From Paenibacillus xylanilyticus (lineage in GTDB: Bacteria > Bacillota > Bacilli > Paenibacillales > Paenibacillaceae): a stretch of DNA of 64,000 nt. The stretch covers positions 5,081,001-5,145,000 of the forward strand of contig NZ_CP044310.1 of the NCBI RefSeq assembly GCF_009664365.1. The letters are read 5' to 3'. Positions 16,187-24,528 of this stretch are shown here, piece by piece. The translations under genes and the position numbers were made by a program. A model generated the notes under the pieces. It worked only from the letters and a program-made list of their open reading frames with translations. It was not told where the DNA came from and ran no database searches. Position 1 is the first letter of the stretch. Each line of letters begins with the position of its first letter.

Positions 16187-16755
16187 ATCACTAGGTATAA
16201 GCTGGCAAAATTGACTGGTGTCCCATACACAACATTAATTAAAATCTTGGACGGTACAACTAAAAACCCTCAAATTGAAACTTTGAGTTCCTTAGCTGAT
16301 TTTTTGGGGGTTACTGTGGACTATCTATTGGGGAACTCAATTGGGTCCATAATTGAATTCGAATTACAGATGAATGGATTATCTGCAGAGGAACTTGCTA
16401 AAAAAGCGGGAGTTAGCCTACATTTCATACTTAATGTCGACAACATTATTCCTGAGGCAGGTGATTACGTAGCTATTGAGAAGATTGCCAAGGCACTTGG
16501 GATTCGGCCTTCTTCATTAAGATCAGCGCTCGCACGCCAAGAACCCCCAGCATATGATGGGCCCTCAGTGGCTCCTGAGGAAGCTTTAGTCGACTAGAAG
16601 AAGATTTCAAAAACGAAAACTTTAAAAACAGCACCATCGATACCGTAGCCGCGCATCATGATGGGGAGGATTGGACTGAGGAGGAATTAAAAGATATTGA
16701 GGAATTTAAAGAGCTACTGAAACTAAAAAGGCAGCTAAAGCAGAATAAGGGGTGA
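16187..16755 (+). pseudogene. XRE-family phage repressor, 5'-truncated and frameshifted
   Basis: From 16187 the frame reads ITRYKLAKLTGVPYTTLIK, the middle of a repressor helix-turn-helix. The first 15-20 residues and any start codon are missing; upstream the frame runs into the reverse strand of the M23 gene. A second helix-turn-helix-like unit follows (LSAEELAKKAGVSLHFIL). The frame stops at 16597, but the characteristic repressor C-terminus (TVAAHHDGEDWTEEELKDI ... KQNKG, stop at 16755) continues in the next frame. So there is one 5' deletion and one frameshift near 16570-16595. The gene immediately precedes the ImmA-like peptidase, the usual phage immunity order. Confidence 0.8.
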
Positions 16756-16759
16756 CGTT

Positions 16760-17230
16760 ATGCAGGCTTACAGCTACGAGACGCTAACTATAAAAGCCCA
16801 TGCGTCAGGAATAGATATCGCTGAGAAAACCTTACGGGGAAGTAACAAGGGTTTGTACGGGGATGGAATGATTCTAATAGATAAGCGTATAACGACCATA
16901 ATTGAGAAAGCCTGCATACTTGCTGAAGAGCTCGGACATCATTACACCAGTTCAGGAAACATTCTCGATCAGAGGGACATTAGAAATCGTAAGCAAGAAT
17001 TACTTTCAAGACATTGGGCATATGATTGCATGCTCCCTTTAGATCGGATCGTGGAGGCCCATCATAACCGGATAGCAGGTAGATATGAACTGGCCGAATA
17101 TTTAAGTGTGACGGAAGAGTTTCTTCAAAACGCTATTGATCGATTTTCTGCAAAATATGGCTTGACCGTAAAGGCAGACGATCATCACGTAGTCGTACTC
17201 GATCCCCTTGGAGTAATTGAAGTTGTTTAA
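16760..17230 (+). CDS. ImmA/IrrE family metallo-endopeptidase
   Basis: This 156-residue protein is of the type paired with phage and ICE repressors; ICEBs1 ImmA cleaves its repressor ImmR. The N-terminal part carries GLYGDGMILIDKRIT and the metal motif region ILAEELGHHYTSSG, a variant of HExxH common in phage members. The C-terminal half is helical (LAEYLSVTEEFLQNAIDRF). The ATG at 16760 follows AAGGGGTGA. The frame is intact, but its partner repressor is broken, so the induction switch cannot work as such. Confidence 0.85.
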   Translation: MQAYSYETLTIKAHASGIDIAEKTLRGSNKGLYGDGMILIDKRITTIIEKACILAEELGHHYTSSGNILDQRDIRNRKQELLSRHWAYDCMLPLDRIVEAHHNRIAGRYELAEYLSVTEEFLQNAIDRFSAKYGLTVKADDHHVVVLDPLGVIEVV

Positions 17231-17319
17231 ACACTTGCGCTTTCACCGATGCGAGGCAGTTTAACACACAAAAAAGAAGAACATACATTCTATATTTCTC
17301 AAAGGGAAGGAGAAATGAC

Positions 17320-18542
17320 GTGAAGAAGAAAAGCAACACAACGAAGAAATCATTGCCACCAAATGTTAGAGAACGAGATGGAAAGTACACTTATCGTTAT
17401 CGTGTACCGACTACGATCATTGAAGATGGTAAAGAGAAGAAAAGCAGTAAGCAAAAAGAGTCGCCCAGGTTTGATACAATCCAAGAGGCTGTCGATTTTG
17501 TATACTAATCGAAGCCAAGAAGATACAGAAAAAGTTAAATCACTCTGATGTCCTTACAGTGAGTACTTGGGGTAAATCATGGCTTAAAGCTTATATCTTA
17601 GAGCGAGAGCCAGCCGAAAACACTATCCGAAGCCGTAAGTATGGGTTAAGTGTTGTTTTAAAACAATTTGGCGGTTTCGCAATTAACGAAGTGACAGTAA
17701 GCCAATATCAAGACTTCTTATATGAACTAAAGGAAATAGGTAAAAGCCGTAGTACAATTACCACGGTGCATACAGCAGCTTCACTTATGTTTGAACATGC
17801 CAAACGAAACGGATTAATTAAGGAAGATCCCACCAAGGATGCTGTAATTCCCAAGGAGCGCAAAGCGGCCCGAAAGGTAGGAGAAAAAAGACAAGTCCTC
17901 CCCAAATTTCTTGAGAAGGACGAGCTTAAAGAATGTCTTCAATTGAGCAGGTTCATACTTTCCACAAATCTATGGGCCCTCTTCGTTGTTTTAGCCTATA
18001 CAGGATTACGGATCAGTGAAGCAGCAGGCCTTCAATGGGAAGACATCGATATGAAGAAAAGAACGATTGATGTAAATAAGCAGGTTTTTGGATCGAGTGT
18101 TCGCAAATACACTTTTATCCCCCCGAAGAATGAACAAAGTGAGCGAGTTGTGAGTTTCGGGAGCACAGTAGCAAAAGCACTTGAATTATTGATGGAATGG
18201 CAAAAAGAAGATAAATCTTTCACCAAAAAGTTTAATCCAAAAGACGATTTTGTTTTCTGAAGTCCCTACCTACCGGGATACCCGATTCAGGTGACAGGCA
18301 TGGGTAAAATTATGCGGGAGGTCCTTAGAAAAGCAAAGCTACCAACAAACCTTACCCCGCACAGTTTACGACATACTCATGTTTCATTACTTGCGTCCAA
18401 CCCCCGTGTAGGTTTACCTGAAATTCAAGCGAGAATAGGGCACAAAAGCAATTCAAAAATTACTGAGTTAATTTACCTTCACGTCACAAAGAACCGCCAA
18501 ATTCAAATTGCTGATGATTTTGAATGGGCCATCAACAACTAA
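17320..18542 (+). pseudogene. Tyrosine integrase, broken by one frameshift and one in-frame TGA
   Basis: The gene starts at a GTG (17320) after GGAG and encodes an N-terminal arm-binding region (GKYTYRYRVPTTI). It shifts frame near 17493-17500, where VDF is followed by ILIEAKKIQKKL in another frame, consistent with loss of one base. It then runs through the core-binding and catalytic domains (ALFVVLAYTGLRISEAAGLQW). It meets TGA at 18258-18260 after DDFVF and continues in the same frame with SPYLPGYPIQVTG to the C-terminal HSLRHTHVSLL, ARIGHKSNSK and the tyrosine in LIYLHVTK. All catalytic elements are present but split. It is inactive unless the TGA and the frameshift are somehow bypassed. 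Confidence 0.88.
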
Positions 18543-18544
18543 AG

Positions 18545-18564
18545 TGTGGGTAATTTGTGGGTAA
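18545..18564 (+). repeat. Right paired TGTGGGTAA repeats (putative integrase arm sites)
   Basis: Two direct copies of TGTGGGTAA with starts 11 bases apart begin three bases after the integrase stop codon. They match the left pair at 11759-11778 in sequence, spacing and orientation. Confidence 0.55.
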
Positions 18565-18632
18565 CCTATTTTATATCAAACCTCGAAAACCCTTCCCTGA
18601 TATGGCAATCTCCTAATAGACTCAACAGAATC

Positions 18633-18647
18633 TTAGATGTAGAACAT
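18633..18647. repeat. Right attachment-site core inside the cymR 3' end (putative attR)
   Basis: The 15-mer TTAGATGTAGAACAT covers the stop codon and the last codons of cymR and matches 11625-11639 with one mismatch. Integration here preserves the cymR reading frame. Confidence 0.65.
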
Positions 18648-19052
18648 GTAGCTGTCTTTTTGTTCCTGATCCTGGAATGAAATCAGGTCTTTAAGCGTTG
18701 TGGAATCCAGCACCTCTGCAATGCTATCACGAATGCGCAGCCACAGATCCCGTTTGGCCGGGTCATCTTCCTCGGTGAAGTCCACTGGGGAGATCGGCCC
18801 CTCCAGAACACGAATCACGTCACCTGCAGTCACTGTCGCAGGATCTCCTGCCAAAATATATCCACCGTATGCTCCACGGATACTCTTGACGAGTCCGGCA
18901 TTGCGCAGCGGTGCGATCAGCTGCTCCAGATAATGTTCCGAGAGCTGATTGCGCTCCGCGATGCTTTTAAGGGATGTAGGGCCTTCGCCAGTTCTGGCTG
19001 CCAGCTCCATCATGATAGTTAGCCCATAACGGCCTTTTGTCGATATTTTCAA
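18633..19052 (-). CDS. cymR: Rrf2-family regulator CymR
   Basis: This 139-residue Rrf2-type repressor has a winged helix (KISTKGRYGLTIMMELAART, then LKSIAERNQLSEHYLEQLIAPLRNAGLVKSIRGAYGGY). It lacks the three Fe-S cysteines of IscR, which marks it as CymR-like. In B. subtilis CymR represses cysteine and sulfur-assimilation genes and forms a complex with CysK. The start is a TTG at 19052 behind GAGGTGA; the in-frame TTG at 19070 precedes that site. Its last codons form the integration site of the adjacent element and appear restored by it. Confidence 0.93.
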   Translation of the reverse strand: MKISTKGRYGLTIMMELAARTGEGPTSLKSIAERNQLSEHYLEQLIAPLRNAGLVKSIRGAYGGYILAGDPATVTAGDVIRVLEGPISPVDFTEEDDPAKRDLWLRIRDSIAEVLDSTTLKDLISFQDQEQKDSYMFYI

Positions 19053-19368
19053 AGGAGTCACCTCTTTCAATTTTCAGAAAAACAATTACAATATATACTT
19101 GGCGTGATGCAAGACCGTATTTTTCATGATCCGCCACAGCGGGATATGAATAATACAGATCTCACGCACGTAATCCTCCGTATTCCGATCATAACCCTCA
19201 GCTAATGTTAACATATCTGCAAGCTTTATGGAAAAGAAAGATTGACGATATTCCAAATTGTGCGCCTGGAGTGGACACTATCCAAAATTGGCCGGGTGTA
19301 TCGTAAGTTGAGTCCGGTTATGCTAGAATAGAAACGAAACACATTTATATATAGAAATGGTGATAACG
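19053..19368. promoter_or_regulatory. Divergent cymR/mnmA promoter region
   Basis: On the minus strand TTGCAT and TGTAAT, 16 bases apart, upstream of cymR are a possible promoter. On the plus strand TGCTAGAAT near 19320 looks like an extended -10 for mnmA. No riboswitch-like motif is visible. Confidence 0.45.
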
Positions 19369-20493
19369 ATGTCCAAAACAATTGAGAATACTCGGGTCGT
19401 CGTTGGCATGTCCGGAGGTGTCGATTCTTCCGTTACCGCTTTGCTGCTGAAGGAGCAGGGATACGATGTCATCGGTATTTTTATGAAAAACTGGGATGAC
19501 ACGGACGAGTTCGGCCACTGTACCGCTGAAGAAGATTCAGAGGACGTTCGCCGGGTTTGTGAACAGATCGGCATTCCTTATTACACTGTCAACTTCGAGA
19601 AAGAGTACTTTGATAAAGTATTTACCTATTTCCTTGATGAATATAAGTCAGGTCGGACTCCAAATCCAGATGTCATGTGCAATCGCGAGATCAAATTTGG
19701 CGAATTCCTGAACAAGGCGCTTGATTTGGGCGCAGACTATGTTGCCACAGGGCACTATGCTCGCCTTATCGAAGAAGACGGCACGTTCAAACTGCTGCGG
19801 GGTGTGGATAGCAACAAGGACCAAACCTACTTCCTTAATGCACTAAGCCAGAACCAGCTGTCCAAAGCGATGTTCCCGATCGGCCATCTTCCTAAACCGG
19901 AAGTACGGAAAATCGCTGAAGCGGCAGGTCTGTACACGGCTAAGAAAAAAGACAGCACAGGCGTATGCTTTATTGGCGAGCGCAACTTCAAGGAATTCCT
20001 GAGCAACTACCTTCCTGCCAAAGGCGGAGACATGGTTGATATTGTAACGGGTGAAGTAAAAGGCCGTCATGACGGACTGATGTATTACACCCTCGGACAG
20101 CGCCAAGGTCTGGGCATCGGCGGTTCCGGCAATGGTGAACCATGGTTCGTGGCAGATAAAGATCTGGAGAAAAATCAGCTGCTTGTGGTTCAAGGCGATG
20201 CGCACGCGAGCCTGTACTCAACAGGTTTGACGGCTACTGGTGTTAACTGGATTGCTGGTGCTGACCAAGTGCCTAACGTACCCTTCCGCTGCACTGCCAA
20301 ATTCCGTTATCGTCAGCCGGATCAAGGTGTCACTCTGACCTGGCAGGAAGACGGAAGCGTCGATGTACAGTTCGATCAACAACAAAAAGCGATTACCCCG
20401 GGACAAGCCGTTGTATTCTATGATGGTGATGTTTGTCTCGGTGGTGGCACAATTGATCAGGTTCAAAAAGTACCTGTACCAGCGATGCAATAA
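19369..20493 (+). CDS. mnmA: tRNA-specific 2-thiouridylase MnmA
   Basis: MnmA forms 2-thiouridine at the wobble position of Lys, Glu and Gln tRNAs, using sulfur delivered from IscS. The 374-residue protein has the PP-loop GMSGGVDSS, the first catalytic cysteine in DVMCNREIKFG and the persulfide cysteine in STGVCFIGER, with the central domain GLGIGGSGN and the C-terminal beta-barrel. The ATG at 19369 lies five bases after GGTGA; an ATG 12 bases upstream lacks a ribosome binding site. It is divergent from cymR and more than 8 kb from iscS. Confidence 0.95.
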   Translation: MSKTIENTRVVVGMSGGVDSSVTALLLKEQGYDVIGIFMKNWDDTDEFGHCTAEEDSEDVRRVCEQIGIPYYTVNFEKEYFDKVFTYFLDEYKSGRTPNPDVMCNREIKFGEFLNKALDLGADYVATGHYARLIEEDGTFKLLRGVDSNKDQTYFLNALSQNQLSKAMFPIGHLPKPEVRKIAEAAGLYTAKKKDSTGVCFIGERNFKEFLSNYLPAKGGDMVDIVTGEVKGRHDGLMYYTLGQRQGLGIGGSGNGEPWFVADKDLEKNQLLVVQGDAHASLYSTGLTATGVNWIAGADQVPNVPFRCTAKFRYRQPDQGVTLTWQEDGSVDVQFDQQQKAITPGQAVVFYDGDVCLGGGTIDQVQKVPVPAMQ

Positions 20494-20550
20494 TCAGGAA
20501 AGCCTCCAATATGTATAGATGATGTGGAATACCCTGTATTCCCATCATAA

Positions 20551-20591
20551 AAGCCATCTTTCATGTATACCATGAAGGATGGCTTTTTTCC
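20551..20591 (+). terminator. Intrinsic terminator of mnmA
   Basis: AAGCCATCTTTCATG / CATGAAGGATGGCTT forms a long stem followed by TTTTTT. Confidence 0.85.
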
Positions 20592-20625
20592 TGCTTTTTC
20601 CTGAAAAAACATTTAAAATTTTTAG

Positions 20626-20985
20626 TTATGCCGCTAACCAAACGCCAGCAAAGGAGGCTGCTACACCCAGTAAAACGGAACTTACTACATATAGAATAGC
20701 TGACGGATAACGTTTCAAGGTGAGCAATTGAATCGTTTCATACCCGAAGGTCGAGAACGTTGTATAGGCTCCGCAAAATCCGGTGCCCCACACCACCCAA
20801 AGTCCATCCGAGATCAACTCCGATTGATGCCATCCATATAACAAGCCCAGCAGCAGAGAACCACTGATATTAATGATCCAGGTTCCCCATGGGATAGCTG
20901 TGCCCAATTTTCCTGAGATCCATCGCCCCAGACTGTAACGAAGTATGGCCCCTAAAGTACCTGCCAGTCCAATCCAGATGATCAT
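20626..20985 (-). CDS. fluC: Fluoride exporter FluC/CrcB, second subunit
   Basis: This 119-residue, four-helix fluoride channel carries GTWIINISGSLLLGLLYG and the pore motif GTGFCGAYTTFSTFGYE. Its start overlaps the stop of the preceding FluC gene by four bases (ATGA). Two tandem crcB genes usually encode the halves of a heterodimer or two independent dual-topology channels; which applies cannot be read here. No fluoride riboswitch is seen upstream of the pair. Confidence 0.93.
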   Translation of the reverse strand: MIIWIGLAGTLGAILRYSLGRWISGKLGTAIPWGTWIINISGSLLLGLLYGWHQSELISDGLWVVWGTGFCGAYTTFSTFGYETIQLLTLKRYPSAILYVVSSVLLGVAASFAGVWLAA

Positions 20986-21380
20986 GCTGCACCACCCTGC
21001 GACGATTTACCCCGCATGAGCTGTCCAAGCTGGATTCCCAACGCACAGAGCAGCAAACCTGCGAGCAAACTCGCCACGATATAAATTGCAGCCTTCGTCC
21101 ACATGCCGTTCTCGGATAGGCGGACAATATCCAGCGTAAAGGTAGAAAACGTAGTAAATGCACCTGTAAATCCGGTGCCTATCGCAAGACGAAGTTGTGG
21201 TGTTATTTTGTCCGGGACGGCGATGGTAAAGAACCAGCCTAAGAACAGGCTGCCAATCGCGTTAATCAGCAGGACTGCCCAAGGAAATCCTACGCTCGCT
21301 GATGGAATCCCCAATTGAATGACATATCGGGTCAGTGTACCCAGAAACCCACCAGCGCCTATATACAGAAGCTCTTTCAT
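20982..21380 (-). CDS. fluC: Fluoride exporter FluC/CrcB, first subunit
   Basis: This 132-residue, four-helix channel has the same signature elements (LLINAIGSLFLGWFF and GTGFTGAFTTFSTFTLD) and a longer, charged C-terminal tail (GKSSQGGAA). It lies 28 bases after rarA on the same strand and is likely co-transcribed with it. The two FluC copies are diverged, so this is not a recent duplication. Confidence 0.93.
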   Translation of the reverse strand: MKELLYIGAGGFLGTLTRYVIQLGIPSASVGFPWAVLLINAIGSLFLGWFFTIAVPDKITPQLRLAIGTGFTGAFTTFSTFTLDIVRLSENGMWTKAAIYIVASLLAGLLLCALGIQLGQLMRGKSSQGGAA

Positions 21381-21408
21381 GTTGTATGCATCTCCCGGGT
21401 CATCAATC

Positions 21409-22716
21409 TTACAGTTCTTTTCTCCGCTGCTGGTTCAGTCTGATTTTCGACTCATTGCCCTGCTCTGTTGCTTCATAGAATACTCTTCGCGAGAGCTGTT
21501 TGGGCAGATATTCCTGCTTCACATAGTGCCCCGGATAATTATGGGGGTATTGATAACCTTCATGTCCCAGCTTCACTGCTCCCGAGTAATGGGTATCCCT
21601 TAAATGGAGCGGTACCTCAGCCGACTTCACCTCATCGATGGCGCTCATCGCCTTCGAGATGGCCGTGTATACCGCATTCGACTTCGGACTCTCCACTGCG
21701 AATAAAATGGCCTGTGCAATATTCAGCTTCGCTTCGGGCCATCCGTTGTTACGGTAGGCATCCAGCGCACCTATGGCCTGGGTCATCGCTTGTGGATTCG
21801 CCAGACCGATATCTTCGCTGCTCGCGGCAATCAGACGTCTGATAAATGTCATCGGATCCATGCCAAGCTTCTCTACTGCGTACAAAAACCAGAACAATGC
21901 GGCATCACTGGAACCGCGAATGCTCTTGTGAAAAGCAGACAGTACATCATATTGCGTGGACTCATCCGCCTTCACAATCGGACGACGAATCGACTCCTCT
22001 GCCACGGCAAGCGTAATATGAATGGACCCATCCTTCTCAGGCGGCGTGGTCAGCGCAGCCAGTTCCAGGGCATTTAGAGCACGCCGAATGTCTCCATTGG
22101 CCATGGTGGCAATATGATCCAGAGCGTCGTCATCTGCCTGCAGTTCCATGAATCCAAGCCCTTTATCGGAATCCGCCAGCGCACGGCGCATCGCAATAAG
22201 CGAATGTGCCTTGTTCAGCGACTCGAGCTGAAAGAGGGTTGAACGACTCATCAAGGCACCATTCACATAGTGAAATGGATTCTCTGTCGTAGCACCGATA
22301 AAAATGATGGTGCCCTTCTCCACTGCTGGCAGCAATGCATCCTGACGGGAACTGTTGAAGCGGTGTACCTCATCCAGAAACAAGATGGTTTTGGTTCCGT
22401 ACAGCTGCTTGTTTGTCTGTGCCTGCTCAATAACTTCACGAACATCCTTCACCGAGGCGTCTACCGCATTCAGTCGAACAAACTCTCCCTGTGTATGCTT
22501 GGAGATGATGTGGGCAAGCGTCGTCTTCCCGCAGCCGGGAGGGCCGTATAACAAGATGGACGAGATCTGGTCCGCTTCAATCGCACGCCGCAGCAGCTTA
22601 CCTGGTCCAATAATATGTTCTTGTCCAATATATTCATCAAGATGCTCTGGTCGCATGCGATCAGCAAGCAGTCTTGCCTGGGGCTTGGAGTCCTGTTGAA
22701 ACGAAAATAAATCCAC
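21409..22716 (-). CDS. rarA: Replication-associated recombination protein RarA (AAA+ ATPase)
   Basis: RarA/MgsA is a clamp-loader-like ATPase acting at stalled forks. The 435-residue protein has Walker A GPPGCGKTTL, Walker B LFLDEVHRF, sensor-type GATTENPFHYVN, and the C-terminal tetramerisation domain (GALDAYRNNGWPEAKLNIAQ). The start is a GTG at 22716 after AAGGAAGTGA. In B. subtilis it neighbours cymR (yrvN); here mnmA and the fluC pair separate them. Confidence 0.95.
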   Translation of the reverse strand: MDLFSFQQDSKPQARLLADRMRPEHLDEYIGQEHIIGPGKLLRRAIEADQISSILLYGPPGCGKTTLAHIISKHTQGEFVRLNAVDASVKDVREVIEQAQTNKQLYGTKTILFLDEVHRFNSSRQDALLPAVEKGTIIFIGATTENPFHYVNGALMSRSTLFQLESLNKAHSLIAMRRALADSDKGLGFMELQADDDALDHIATMANGDIRRALNALELAALTTPPEKDGSIHITLAVAEESIRRPIVKADESTQYDVLSAFHKSIRGSSDAALFWFLYAVEKLGMDPMTFIRRLIAASSEDIGLANPQAMTQAIGALDAYRNNGWPEAKLNIAQAILFAVESPKSNAVYTAISKAMSAIDEVKSAEVPLHLRDTHYSGAVKLGHEGYQYPHNYPGHYVKQEYLPKQLSRRVFYEATEQGNESKIRLNQQRRKEL

Positions 22717-22767
22717 TGCTCATCACTTCCTTAACGGATTACCTATCCTAGATTGGATCTAAACACC

Positions 22768-23646
22768 TCAATATTCTCTACTCTCTATCATATCATAATC
22801 CCGCGGCAGCATAGCCATAAATGCACCGAGCGCACTGCTGACAAATGCATCCTTGCGTGTAATAAAACGAGTCATCATCCGGCTCATGCCCGCGGGAAGC
22901 GAATGCTTGCGAAGTATGCCGCTATTCATCTGCTGACGAATAACAATCTCCGGTAACAACGAGATGCCCATTCCCGATGCTACACCACTGATAATGGCTT
23001 CCAGTGTGCCAAATTCCATGATTATTGGGCGATTTACTCCGCAGGATAGCAACCACTCCTCTAACGTCTGGCGGTAGGAACATCCCATGCTGTAGACAAG
23101 GATCGGTTTACGAGTGAGCTCATCTTCTGGCATTACACCAGATGAAACCACAAACAGTTCTTCATCAAATACATCCAGAGATGTGATCTCGGGATGATCG
23201 CAGGCACAACCAATAAATGCACCTTCCAATTCATACCCGATAACCTGGTCTATAAGCTCTTGCGAATTCCCAGTGGTCAGTGACAAGGACACGTCGGGAT
23301 ATTGCCTATAATATGCTGCAAAAAGTTCGGGCAATCGCACGGCTGCTGCAGTCTGCGTAGAGCCTATTCGCAATGGACCCAATGGCGCACTTGTCGCCTG
23401 AAGCGCTTTGGAAGCATCGTTCAGCAGACCAATGATTTTATCTGCATAACTCATTAGCATCTCTCCGGCTGGAGATAACGTCATTCCCCGGTTGTGACGA
23501 ATGAACAGCTTGGTGCCCACCTCTGCTTCCAGATGTCTGATCCGGGCCGTGACGTTGGATTGCACATATCCCAGCTTCGAAGCAGCTTTCGTCAAGTTTC
23601 CTTCCTGTGCCACACATTGAAATATTCGAAGATCTCCGCTCTCCAT
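22768..23646 (-). CDS. LysR-family transcriptional regulator
   Basis: This 292-residue protein has an N-terminal LysR helix-turn-helix (LRIFQCVAQEGNLTKAASKLGYVQSNVTARIRHLE) and a periplasmic-binding-like effector domain. A cysteine-containing YSMGCSYRQTLEEW motif fits the CysB/YofA-like subgroup. The ATG at 23646 follows GGGGGATAAG. It is divergent from the SDR/EamA pair across a 138-base gap and probably controls it. The effector is unknown. Confidence 0.92.
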   Translation of the reverse strand: MESGDLRIFQCVAQEGNLTKAASKLGYVQSNVTARIRHLEAEVGTKLFIRHNRGMTLSPAGEMLMSYADKIIGLLNDASKALQATSAPLGPLRIGSTQTAAAVRLPELFAAYYRQYPDVSLSLTTGNSQELIDQVIGYELEGAFIGCACDHPEITSLDVFDEELFVVSSGVMPEDELTRKPILVYSMGCSYRQTLEEWLLSCGVNRPIIMEFGTLEAIISGVASGMGISLLPEIVIRQQMNSGILRKHSLPAGMSRMMTRFITRKDAFVSSALGAFMAMLPRDYDMIESREY

Positions 23647-23784
23647 CTTATCCCCCACTTCTGACATCATTCAGAATGATGGCCAGTTCACTAACAATCA
23701 TTATACTCCATGCGCAAACCGGACTACAATTCATGTAGATTCCAAACCAGTTCACCAGCTGGATGATGAGAAGGAGTGTTCAAC

Positions 23785-24528
23785 ATGACATACTGGAACA
23801 ACAGAGTAGCCTTAATTACAGGGGGCGGAACAGGCATTGGTCGCGCGGTGAGTCTGCTGCTGGCTCAAAAGGGAGCATTAGTCGCTGTCAACTACTCCCG
23901 GTCTCGGGAAGCGGCAGAAGAAACAGTTCAACAGATCGTGGATGAAGGAGGTCAGGCATTCGCTGTTCAAGCCAGCGTTGCTAGTGATATGGAAGTTCGG
24001 AAGATGGTGGCTGCAGTTACCGAAACGTATGGCCCCATAACTGCCCTTGTTAACAATGCCGGAATCACCCGGCACATTCCTCTGCAGGATCTGGAATCCA
24101 TTACGGAGGATGTATGGAATGAACTGTATGATGTGAACGTGAAGGGCATGTTTTATTGCGCTCGTGCAGTGACAGCAGGAATGCAGCAGGCAGGCGGCGG
24201 CTCCATTGTGAACCTGGGCAGCATTGCGGGCAGCACAGGTTCCGGCTCGTCCCTCCCTTATGCCGTTTCCAAAGCTGCAGTTCACGGCCTGACCTTATCT
24301 CTTGCCCACGCACTCTCACCGCTCATTCGGGTGAATGCCATCGTCCCTGGCGCCGTTGCAACCCGTTGGTGGGCCGGAAACGAGGAGCGAATGAATCGTC
24401 TCGCTGGCTCGTTGTTATTACAGAGAATTTCCTCTCCTGAGGATATTGCGCACATGATATGTGCTGCGCTTGAACAGCCATCCATGACCGGACAGCTGAT
24501 TACCGTAGATGGCGGTCAGACGTTATGA
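23785..24528 (+). CDS. Short-chain dehydrogenase/reductase
   Basis: This 247-residue classical SDR has the cofactor loop TGGGTGIGRA, NNAGITRH, the catalytic serine/tyrosine/lysine (NLGSIAGSTG ... YAVSKAAV) and the FabG-like end GQLITVDGGQTL. An arginine after the second strand (NYSRSREAAEE) favours NADP(H). The substrate is not evident. The ATG at 23785 follows AGAAGGAG. Its stop overlaps the start of the EamA transporter, so both form one operon opposite the LysR gene. Confidence 0.93.
   Translation: MTYWNNRVALITGGGTGIGRAVSLLLAQKGALVAVNYSRSREAAEETVQQIVDEGGQAFAVQASVASDMEVRKMVAAVTETYGPITALVNNAGITRHIPLQDLESITEDVWNELYDVNVKGMFYCARAVTAGMQQAGGGSIVNLGSIAGSTGSGSSLPYAVSKAAVHGLTLSLAHALSPLIRVNAIVPGAVATRWWAGNEERMNRLAGSLLLQRISSPEDIAHMICAALEQPSMTGQLITVDGGQTL

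Noticed and set aside
19053..19368. Possible S-box or other sulfur-related riboswitch before mnmA or cymR
   Set aside because: No S-box signature or matching stems were seen.
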